A stretch of DNA of 64,000 bases from assembly GCA_964405455.1 (NCBI GenBank), contig CAYOOA010000006.1, positions 1 through 64,000 of the forward strand, given 5' to 3'. The position numbers were made by a program, and so were the translations under genes. Below, piece after piece: positions 57,683 through 64,000 of the stretch (position 1 is the first letter of the stretch; every line of letters begins with the position of its first letter). The notes under the pieces are model-generated. The model did no database searches. It had not been told where the DNA came from and saw nothing but the letters and a program-made list of their open reading frames with translations. The DNA is from CALESS01 sp964405455 (GTDB taxonomy: Bacteria > Chloroflexota > Anaerolineae > Anaerolineales > Anaerolineaceae).

Positions 57683-57739
57683 AATGTAAGCTTACTGCAA
57701 AGTGCATCATCTTGTAATTTATATTAAGCATTTTATAAT
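57683..57739 (+). promoter_or_regulatory. Promoter and shared upstream box of the second Flp pilin gene
   Basis: TTGTAA (57712-57717), a 16-base spacer and TATAAT (57734-57739) precede the second pilin gene. Upstream lies the same box as before copy 1. The 57454-57682 stretch has a terminator and otherwise no recognised feature. Confidence 0.55.
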
Positions 57740-57758
57740 TTGCTTAATCTATTTTATG

Positions 57759-57905
57759 CAAAAGGAGATCGCAGTCATGTTATTCGCCCCGAAGGAAAAA
57801 GCACAAGGTTTGGTAGAGTATGCTCTGATCCTCGTCCTGGTCGCCGTCGTCGTCATCGTCATCCTGGCCCTCCTCGGCCCGGCCATCGGCAAGATCTTCA
57901 GCAAC
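57759..57905 (+). repeat. Tandem duplication, copy 2 (identical to 57289-57435)
   Basis: Second copy of the 147-base identical block covering the ribosome binding site and most of the Flp coding sequence. Only the last codons differ. Confidence 0.9.
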
Positions 57906-57923
57906 GTCGTCCAAGCGATCTAA
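57777..57923 (+). CDS. Flp-type pilin, copy 2
   Basis: Identical to copy 1 through residue 43 and ending FSNVVQAI instead of FSNIVEAV. It has its own promoter and terminator. Two promoter-equipped pilin copies suggest a dosage or switching role, or a recent duplication. Confidence 0.93.
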   Translation: MLFAPKEKAQGLVEYALILVLVAVVVIVILALLGPAIGKIFSNVVQAI

Positions 57924-57948
57924 TCGCTGTCCATCCTCTCTAGAAACA

Positions 57949-57987
57949 GACTCCCCGGAAAGGTATTGCCGGGGAGTTTGTTTTTTG
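57949..57987 (+). terminator. Terminator of the second pilin gene
   Basis: ACTCCCCGG pairs with CCGGGGAGT around AAAGGTATTG, then TTGTTTTTT. Confidence 0.88.
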
Positions 57988-58034
57988 AATTTTGGATCAT
58001 AATATTCATAGCCTGATTATATGGAGAATTAACA

Positions 58035-58826
58035 ATGCCTCTGCCCCTCTTTCAAGTGGATGCTTTCACCAATGAACCCTTCAAGGGAAACCCGGCCGGG
58101 GTTTGCCTGCTCGATACCCCCCGCCCGGATGCCTGGATGCAGGCAGTCGCCCGTGAAATGAATCTTTCGGAGACGGCCTTCCTGCTGCCCGAAACAGATG
58201 GTTTCAGGCTGAGATGGTTCACCCCGGCCGTGGAGGTGCGCTTATGCGGACACGCCACCCTGGCCAGCGCTGCCGTTCTTTTCGGTACGGGCCGCCTTCC
58301 CACCGGTGCGACAGCCCGCTTTTACACCCTTTCCGGCCTCCTGACAGCCGAGCAAACCGACCGCTGGATCTGGTTGAACTTTCCTGCGCGGCCGGTCCAA
58401 TCGGCTGAACCGCCGCCCGGCTTGCTGGAAGCGCTAGGTGTGCAGCCGACCTTCCTCGGTCGCAGCGTGGAGGATTTCCTGGTGGAGGTCGATACAGAAG
58501 CTGAAGTCCTGGCGGCTGAGCCCAATTTTGCAGCCTTACGCCAGGTGCCAGTCCGCGGGGTGATCCTGACCAGCCGGGCGGCGGATGGCCGGGTGGATTT
58601 TGTCTCGCGCTTTTTTGCCCCGGCAGTCGGCGTGAATGAAGATCCGGTAACTGGATCCGCCCACACCGTCCTGGTGCCCTACTGGTCAGAAAAATTAGGC
58701 ACCAACCAGATGAACGCCGAACAGGTATCCACCCGGGGCGGCACCTTGCGTCTGCGCCAGGAAGGCGACCGGGTCTTGATCGGCGGTCAAACGGTGATTG
58801 TTTTTCGGGGAGAACTGGAAGCTTAG
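58035..58826 (+). CDS. PhzF-family isomerase-like protein
   Basis: The 263-residue product has the PhzF fold motifs FQVDAFTNEPFKGNPAGVCLL, NLSETAFL (with the catalytic-position Glu), VRLCGHATLA and VNEDPVTGSAH. Members isomerise trans-2,3-dihydro-3-hydroxyanthranilate or act on related substrates, but most, including this one, have no known substrate and no phenazine genes nearby. GGAGAATTAACA precedes the ATG. Its end overlaps the convergent gene by 3 bases. Confidence 0.88.
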   Translation: MPLPLFQVDAFTNEPFKGNPAGVCLLDTPRPDAWMQAVAREMNLSETAFLLPETDGFRLRWFTPAVEVRLCGHATLASAAVLFGTGRLPTGATARFYTLSGLLTAEQTDRWIWLNFPARPVQSAEPPPGLLEALGVQPTFLGRSVEDFLVEVDTEAEVLAAEPNFAALRQVPVRGVILTSRAADGRVDFVSRFFAPAVGVNEDPVTGSAHTVLVPYWSEKLGTNQMNAEQVSTRGGTLRLRQEGDRVLIGGQTVIVFRGELEA

Positions 58827-59167
58827 GATTTCTTCTTCTGGGACCGGAATGCACTGAGCGTGCCAATCAGGATCACCAGCACCAACACACTGGCTCCCAG
58901 GATGATACCGGTGGTTTGGTCCGAGGTAGCCAGATATTCCGCAGGCAGCGGAGTGGGAGTCGGGATAACGGCTTCAATCTGTTGATGGGCTGCTGGCAGA
59001 GGCGTAGGCGTGAATTCTGCCGCCGGTTGGGCGGGTAAAATCCCACCCGGGAGCAGCGTGAACCCACAACTCAAAAGAAGCCAGCCAAAGACAATTCCAA
59101 TGACGATACCCCATAACAGGCGCGGACGTGATAATAGAAATGAGGGGATGAAGATCAGTTTGCTCAT
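58823..59167 (-). CDS. Small two-helix membrane protein with Thr/Pro linker
   Basis: The 114-residue product (ATG at 59167, overlapping the solute-binding gene by 4 bases) has a membrane helix (about 15-35), a Thr/Pro-rich extracytoplasmic stretch (AAEFTPTPLP and IPTPTPLPAEY) and a second helix near the C-terminus followed by a basic tail. No family was recognised. It is the last gene of the M42 operon. Confidence 0.65.
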   Translation of the reverse strand: MSKLIFIPSFLLSRPRLLWGIVIGIVFGWLLLSCGFTLLPGGILPAQPAAEFTPTPLPAAHQQIEAVIPTPTPLPAEYLATSDQTTGIILGASVLVLVILIGTLSAFRSQKKKS

Positions 59168-60459
59168 GGATTCTGGGGGAGGAGTAACCTTTCCACCGCT
59201 GACTGGGCGGCTGTTTGCGGGTCGGCCTGGCGGGTGAGTACCTGCCCAACAGATGCCTGGAATACCATGCCCAGGCTGGCGACGAGGTCGTTGGCCGGAC
59301 GCAGGCGGGCAGCCTGTGAAATCCGGGTCATTGTATCGCGCAGGTTGAAATCCGTCCAACCATCCAGGGAAGATGGGCGCACGGGCAGGTATCCGGCCGG
59401 CTGGGACCATTTTTTGAGTAATTCTTCACTGGAAAGATATCGAGCCAGTTGAATGGCGGCCAGGCGGCGGGCCGGTTGTGGGTCTGCAACTGCCCAGGCC
59501 CAACCATCTGCCAGGACGTATGATTGTTCTGCCAGGCCAGGCAGAAACGTTGACATGGTATCCGCCGGACGTTCTGAAAGATACCGGCTGGCCCAGGAAA
59601 CCACCAGGTGATCGACACCATCGCGGTAGTTTTGCCAGGCCATACCATCCGTGTTCACGGTCGTTAGGGCGGGCGTAAAAACTCCGGCATTCAAACCGCG
59701 TGCATAAAGTTCCAGTTCGGATTGCAGGGTTTCCAATTCTAGAAGTGGACGTCCTTGTTCATCCTGGATTGCACCGCCTGCCGAAAGGTACAGGGCCAGG
59801 CTGGCCAGGGCCTGCGGATCACCGGCTGGTAGGGAAACACCCATCCCGGAAACCAGGATTTGCTCCCAACTGGTAGGGATGAAGCTGAGACGGCCAGGAC
59901 GGTAGAGCATTAGCAGTGCATCACCGGCAAAGGGCAGGCCAAAGACGGTGTCCTGCACGCGAGCAAGGTCGCGGGCGTAAGCGAACCAATCCGCATCCTG
60001 CAATCCGGCAGCTTCCGCTTCCAACGGGTAAATCATCCCCTTGAGAGCGGCTGTTTCCAAATCCGGGCGCTGCAGGGCGATGATTGAGGGAACCACCGCC
60101 GGGGCAACCGGTTCCGCTGCTGCCAGGGATTCAAGCAATCCAGCCGGACCCTCAGGTGCTTTAACGCGTACATCCACCAGGATTTCCGGGTGATCCTTCT
60201 GGTAATCCTGCAGGGCTTGCTTGAGAATTTCTCCCGCGGGGGTATCGCTCTGCGGATCAAACTGGGGCGGCAACCAAATTGTCAACGTCATGGGACCGAC
60301 CTGAGTAGGGGTGGGTACGGGCGTGGATGTAGCCTCCGTCACTCCCATTGTGGGAGTGGCCTCCCCGCCGGAAGGAGTGGATCCGGCGGGGGTGATGAGC
60401 GAACATCCTGCTGCCGTGATCAACAACATCACGAGCAGCATCCGACTAATCAATTTCAT
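59164..60459 (-). CDS. Extracellular solute-binding lipoprotein (family 1-like)
   Basis: The 431-residue product has a lipoprotein signal (ITAAGC), a Thr/Pro-rich spacer (about 30-55) and a bacterial extracellular solute-binding domain of the sugar-binding type (LTIWLPPQFDP, a hinge with PFAGDALLMLYR and DGWAWAVADPQ). No permease or ATPase gene is next to it. The start overlaps the upstream M42 gene by 4 bases, so its expression is coupled to peptidase genes. Confidence 0.82.
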   Translation of the reverse strand: MKLISRMLLVMLLITAAGCSLITPAGSTPSGGEATPTMGVTEATSTPVPTPTQVGPMTLTIWLPPQFDPQSDTPAGEILKQALQDYQKDHPEILVDVRVKAPEGPAGLLESLAAAEPVAPAVVPSIIALQRPDLETAALKGMIYPLEAEAAGLQDADWFAYARDLARVQDTVFGLPFAGDALLMLYRPGRLSFIPTSWEQILVSGMGVSLPAGDPQALASLALYLSAGGAIQDEQGRPLLELETLQSELELYARGLNAGVFTPALTTVNTDGMAWQNYRDGVDHLVVSWASRYLSERPADTMSTFLPGLAEQSYVLADGWAWAVADPQPARRLAAIQLARYLSSEELLKKWSQPAGYLPVRPSSLDGWTDFNLRDTMTRISQAARLRPANDLVASLGMVFQASVGQVLTRQADPQTAAQSAVERLLLPQNP

Positions 60460-61457
60460 CCGAGGACGACCGGGAATTTCAGCAGTTCCACCAGCAGGCG
60501 GACGGCGCTCTGAACATCACGATAATCCACCATTTCGGAGGGGGAATGGACATAGCGGCAGGGAATGGAAACACAGCCGGCGGGAACTCCGGCCCGAGTC
60601 AGTTGGATGGCGCGGGCATCGGTTGTGCCGCCCTCCAGGATTTCCAGTTGGTGCGGGATGCCGGCTTTCTCCGCCGTATCCACCATCCAACGCACCACGC
60701 GCGGATCGGACAGCATACCGCCATCGCGTATCTTGATGGCTGCACCCTTGCCCAGGCCGACTTCCATCTTGGCTCCCTTGGGGGTATCGCCGGTGCCAGT
60801 CACATCCACCGAAAGGCCCAGGTCGGGGTCAATCCCGTAAGCAGCTGTGGTGGCTCCGCGCAAACCCACTTCCTCCTGCGTACTGAAGACGAAGAACACT
60901 TCGTGCGGGCTGCCGGCCGGGAACTGGCGCAGAGTTTCAATCAGCACCGCCACGGAAATGCGGTCATCCATGGCCTTGGAAACCAGGCGGTTGCCCAGGT
61001 CTGCAAACGGGCGGTTGAAGATCATCAGGTCGCCGACCTTCACCGGGCAATCCGCCCGGCTGGAAGCGCCGACGTCCACAAACAACTGGTCAAAAGTATA
61101 AACACTGGACGGATTTTCCGTCCGTTCCGCGCCGATCACGCCGTGCGTGCCGTTGAGGAAGAGTACCCGCCCACCGGGCAGGTTGTGCGGGCGAACTCCG
61201 CCAATGGTGGTAAAGCGGACGAAGCCGTTTTCATCCACGTGAGTGGCGATGAGACCAATTTCATCCATGTGTGCAGAGAGCATAATCCGCAGGCCTTTTT
61301 CGGTCTTTCGCCCCTGGCGGACGATCAGGTTACCCAGGGCATCCACTTTAATTTCAGCCGACAAACCGGCCACTTCCTGGCGAATCAGCGTACGAACACC
61401 GTCTTCATAACCGGAAGGCCCAACGGACTCAACCAATTTCTTGATAAGTTCCTTCAT
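60456..61457 (-). CDS. M42-family aminopeptidase, copy 1
   Basis: The 333-residue metallopeptidase has the zinc ligands and catalytic residues of M42 (SAHMDEIG, MDDRISVAV, STQEEVGLRG, DVTGTGD). The family forms tetrahedral complexes (TET) that trim peptides. GGAGATTGATCG precedes the ATG. It is the third M42 gene transcribed in this operon. Confidence 0.93.
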   Translation of the reverse strand: MKELIKKLVESVGPSGYEDGVRTLIRQEVAGLSAEIKVDALGNLIVRQGRKTEKGLRIMLSAHMDEIGLIATHVDENGFVRFTTIGGVRPHNLPGGRVLFLNGTHGVIGAERTENPSSVYTFDQLFVDVGASSRADCPVKVGDLMIFNRPFADLGNRLVSKAMDDRISVAVLIETLRQFPAGSPHEVFFVFSTQEEVGLRGATTAAYGIDPDLGLSVDVTGTGDTPKGAKMEVGLGKGAAIKIRDGGMLSDPRVVRWMVDTAEKAGIPHQLEILEGGTTDARAIQLTRAGVPAGCVSIPCRYVHSPSEMVDYRDVQSAVRLLVELLKFPVVLG

Positions 61458-61488
61458 CGATCAATCTCCTGAAAATGCATCCGTGAAA

Positions 61489-62580
61489 TTACTTGCGATC
61501 ACCGGCAATCACTTCCGGCGTCAGGCGGCGTAGGGCAGCATCCATCAATTGCAGAGTATGCTCCCAATCGCTGATCCGGCTGACCAGCGCGGCGGTGTGG
61601 GCATAACGCCCGGGGACTGACACCGAAACCGTTGGAACACCGCTGTGCACTTTATGAATGGCGCCGCCATCCGTCCCACCACCGCCGGGCTGGCGGAACT
61701 GGCACGGGATGGACAACTCATCCGCGGTTTGAGCGAGGAAGCGGATCAGGCGCGGGTCTGAAAGCGTGGCGGAATCGGCGATGTAGATGGCCGGGCCGCC
61801 TCCCAGGCGTGTGTTGTACTTGCTGTTCTCACTGCCGTCCCACATCGGCAAATCGTTGGCCGGCGTGGAATCGATCGCAAAGGCCAGGTCCGGTTTGAGG
61901 GCATAGGCAGCCACCCGTGCCCCGCGCAAACCGATTTCCTCCTGCACGGAGAATGAAACCAGCAATTCAATATCCGGCGGGGGATTCTTCAATAATTCTA
62001 TCAAGGTGGCCACGCCCAGGCGGTTGTCAAGGGCTTTGGCGATCAGGCTGGGGCCGACCTGCTGGAAACGCGTGGCAAATGTTGCCCGGTCGCCCACCTT
62101 GACCTTGCCGTTGCTGCCAGGGCCGACATCAATGCGCAGGCTTTCCAGGGGAATCGCATGGCTGCGCTCGTCTGCCGTGGTCAGGTGGATCGGCTTGGCG
62201 CCAATGATGCCGGGAACGTGATCCTTGCCGACCAGAACGGTCTTGCCGACCAGCTGGCGCGGATCTACCCCGCCGACGATATCAAAGCGGAACAAGCCTT
62301 CCCCTTCACTATCCACCAGCATGAAGCCCACTTCGTCCATGTGGGCATCCAGCATTAACCGCAGGGGATTGGCCGTGCGGGCGTGGCGGATTGCAAGGAT
62401 ATTTCCGAGGGCGTCTTCCTTCACCGAATCGGCAAAGGGCTTGACTTCTTCCATTACGATTGCCCGGATTTCGCCTTCATCGCCGCTGACGGCGCAGGCG
62501 TTGCATAACTTCTCCAGCAGGGCAATTTGCTGGCTGCCAATGGTGGGCAGATTGAGTTGATTGGAAGTTGCTTCAGTCAT
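61489..62580 (-). CDS. M42-family aminopeptidase, copy 2
   Basis: The 363-residue product keeps DAHMDEVG, LDNRLGVA, SVQEEIGLRGA and the C-terminal GTDGGAIHKVHSGVP. It starts 3 bases after copy 3 with no clear binding site, so translation is likely coupled. Lengths and motifs differ from copy 1, so these are diverged paralogues rather than a fresh duplication. Confidence 0.93.
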   Translation of the reverse strand: MTEATSNQLNLPTIGSQQIALLEKLCNACAVSGDEGEIRAIVMEEVKPFADSVKEDALGNILAIRHARTANPLRLMLDAHMDEVGFMLVDSEGEGLFRFDIVGGVDPRQLVGKTVLVGKDHVPGIIGAKPIHLTTADERSHAIPLESLRIDVGPGSNGKVKVGDRATFATRFQQVGPSLIAKALDNRLGVATLIELLKNPPPDIELLVSFSVQEEIGLRGARVAAYALKPDLAFAIDSTPANDLPMWDGSENSKYNTRLGGGPAIYIADSATLSDPRLIRFLAQTADELSIPCQFRQPGGGGTDGGAIHKVHSGVPTVSVSVPGRYAHTAALVSRISDWEHTLQLMDAALRRLTPEVIAGDRK

Positions 62581-62583
62581 GGG

Positions 62584-63642
62584 CTAGTTATCCCAGTGGA
62601 GTTGATCCATAAAATCCGGCTTGAGCCGGGTGATGAATTCGGCCAGCAGGCGACCGGCGCGGGCAATATCCTTGAGGACGATGGCTTCAACCGGGGTGTG
62701 CATGTAACGCAGCGGCAGCCCCAACACAAGGGTAGGAATACCCTCGGCCACGATTTGCATCCCGTAGGCATCCGTGCCGGAATGACGCGCCATATTTTCC
62801 ACCTGGTAGGGCATATCCAGGTCTTCGGCGATATCCTTAAAGGTGCGGAAAAGGGCTGGATGAATATTTGGACCCCAGCCAATTGTCGGTCCTTTACCAA
62901 AGCCGTAAGTGCGGTGGTCGGATGCCCCCGGCCCCTTGGCGAAGGTGACATCGATGGCAATGGCCAATTGCGGGCGGATTTCAAACGGAGAGGTCATTCC
63001 ACCGCCCAGTGTTTCCTCCTCCTGGGATGTGGCCACCGCCCAGACATCCCAATCGAACAACCGGTTCTGCAGTTCGTAGAGACACTGGGTTACGGCCGCC
63101 ACCGAGGCCCGGTTATCCAGGCTGTGGCCGGCCAGCACATCGCCGGAAAGCTCCAGGGGCGGCTGGGCAAACGAGACCAGGTCGCCGATCCGCACAACCT
63201 GGGGAACCTCCTCCGGTAGAAGGCCGATATCCACGAAGAGATATTCCATCTCCACGGCGCTGTCTTTCTGGGAGGGCGGTAGCAGGCGTTCATTGGGCTG
63301 AACAATCACGCCAGGCAAATCGCGCCGCCCGTGGACGGTGACCTGTTGACCCGGTAAAATCCGGGGGTCGATCCCACCGATCTCGGTGAAGCGCAGTAAG
63401 CCGTCTACAATGCCGGTCACCATCATACCGATGGCATCCATGTGAGCGGCGAGCAAAAGGCGCGGACGAGGTTCCACACCGCGACCCTTGCGCAGCCCAT
63501 GCAGGCTGCCCAGGCGGCTGACCGAAAGGTCATCCACCAGCGGGCGCCAGGCCTCGGAAATGGCTGCGCGGGCGGGGCCTTCATAGGCTGAAAGCCCGGG
63601 CAAAGACATCAACTGCTTGAGCAATTCTGTGAATGGGTACAT
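62584..63642 (-). CDS. M42-family aminopeptidase, copy 3 (divergent)
   Basis: The 352-residue product has AAHMDAIGMM, LDNRASVAAV, ATSQEEETLGG and HSGTDAYGM. The zinc ligands are intact, but the EE region reads QEEETLGG rather than QEEVGLRG, setting it apart from copies 1 and 2. AGGAGACT precedes the ATG. It is first of the three M42 genes. Confidence 0.92.
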   Translation of the reverse strand: MYPFTELLKQLMSLPGLSAYEGPARAAISEAWRPLVDDLSVSRLGSLHGLRKGRGVEPRPRLLLAAHMDAIGMMVTGIVDGLLRFTEIGGIDPRILPGQQVTVHGRRDLPGVIVQPNERLLPPSQKDSAVEMEYLFVDIGLLPEEVPQVVRIGDLVSFAQPPLELSGDVLAGHSLDNRASVAAVTQCLYELQNRLFDWDVWAVATSQEEETLGGGMTSPFEIRPQLAIAIDVTFAKGPGASDHRTYGFGKGPTIGWGPNIHPALFRTFKDIAEDLDMPYQVENMARHSGTDAYGMQIVAEGIPTLVLGLPLRYMHTPVEAIVLKDIARAGRLLAEFITRLKPDFMDQLHWDN

Positions 63643-63654
63643 AGTCTCCTGAGC

Positions 63655-64000
63655 TCAGGGAGTGATAATCACCGGACTGGTTTCAGTCGGTGTAGGGGTA
63701 TCCGGCGGGGGCGGCGAGGCGGTGAAGCTGGCCGTCACCGTCGGTGTGATTGTGAAAGTAGGGGTGGGCGTCGCACTGGGCGTACGTGTGGGCGGCATGA
63801 ACGGAGTCGGGGTGATGGAAGGTGTCCAGGTGGGAGTGGGAGTTTGCGTCGCAGTCTCTGTCGCCTGCGGGGCAGAGGTAATGACCGTCACGTAGGATGG
63901 GAAAGTGGCTGTGATGGTGGCAGTTTCCGTGGGAGTGGGTGTAATCGACCCGGCCCGGTCTGCGCTGCGTAAGAGGATCAGGCCAATACAGTAGCAGGGC
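63655..64000 (-). CDS. Thr/Pro-rich membrane or secreted protein, partial (N-terminus beyond the window)
   Basis: An open frame enters from the right edge and stops at 63655, 13 bases before the M42 operon. It shows a hydrophobic segment (CIGLILL) and then about 100 residues dominated by Thr-Pro, Thr-Ala and Ser repeats (SITPTPTETATI, PTPTWTPSITPTP). The tail lacks a domain. It looks like an extracellular stalk of a membrane protein. Co-transcription with the M42 genes is likely. Confidence 0.7.
   Translation of the reverse strand, partial: PCYCIGLILLRSADRAGSITPTPTETATITATFPSYVTVITSAPQATETATQTPTPTWTPSITPTPFMPPTRTPSATPTPTFTITPTVTASFTASPPPPDTPTPTETSPVIITP

Overview
The window looks like a piece of a chromosome from an anaerobic or facultative member of the Chloroflexota, most likely class Anaerolineae. 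This is inferred from gene content and style, because no rRNA is present. The clues are many secreted proteins with Thr/Pro-rich linkers, zinc-ribbon tails on membrane proteins, a sodium-pumping decarboxylase beside pyruvate:ferredoxin oxidoreductase, Flp-type pilins and GC-rich coding sequence. No tRNA, rRNA, CRISPR array, insertion sequence or phage gene was seen. Both ends cut through genes.

Layout. (1) Positions 1-10120 hold a nearly complete system I cytochrome c maturation locus on the minus strand, in the order ccmE, ccmF, ccmH, ccmG, a CcmI-like zinc-ribbon protein, a di-heme cytochrome lipoprotein, ccmA, ccmB, ccmC, ccmD. A plus-strand secreted M28 peptidase gene splits it. CcmE is the CxxxY variant. 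(2) 10434-13457: radA, a DUF6391-like membrane protein and holA. (3) 13846-19265: a 1293-residue secreted M23-like multidomain protein, a PilZ protein and a secreted Ig-like protein. (4) 19474-27885: the energy-metabolism core. Four genes encode a biotin-dependent Na+-translocating acyl-CoA decarboxylase, probably acting on methylmalonyl-CoA; they are followed by nifJ and a dihydroorotate dehydrogenase-like flavoprotein. (5) 27962-29485: Tat translocase genes (TatB-like, TatA, TatC). (6) 29515-38714: housekeeping and regulatory genes, namely a NarL-type regulator with a GyrI-like protein, a VOC protein, a UbiB kinase, a degenerate OmpR regulator, a sortase, a class V aminotransferase, a pore-loop membrane protein and pyroglutamyl peptidase. 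(7) 38730-50022: envelope and glycan genes. These are two GT39-type membrane glycosyltransferases, a secreted transglycosylase-like protein, an AmmeMemoRadiSam-type radical SAM enzyme, and a tightly packed operon of GT39, methyltransferase, GT2, SDR and DegT aminotransferase. (8) 50055-57174: purA, clpC, a YjjX-type phosphatase, mscL with a zinc-ribbon tail and small membrane proteins. (9) 57307-57923: two near-identical Flp pilin genes in tandem. (10) 58035-64000: PhzF and a minus-strand operon of three M42 peptidases, a solute-binding lipoprotein and Thr/Pro-rich membrane proteins.

How it fits together. Pyruvate oxidation by NifJ and decarboxylation of an acyl-CoA coupled to Na+ export suggest fermentative, propionate-type energy conservation. 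The ccm locus shows that the cell also matures c-type cytochromes. Secretion (Tat, sortase), surface glycans, pilins and several secreted peptidases point to a life degrading polymers.

The signals most worth a second look are these. Seven genes have a -10 box placed 6-8 bases before the start codon, suggesting widespread leaderless mRNAs. Two secreted proteins share a C-terminal LP-x-x-x-R ending. CcmE lacks the usual heme-binding histidine although CcmG and CcmH are present. Two neighbouring proteins of the ccm operon share a CcmI-like helical segment. The pilin gene is duplicated with about 147 identical bases. Several proteins have degenerate active sites or unusual tails. All reading was by eye; no alignment or search was run.
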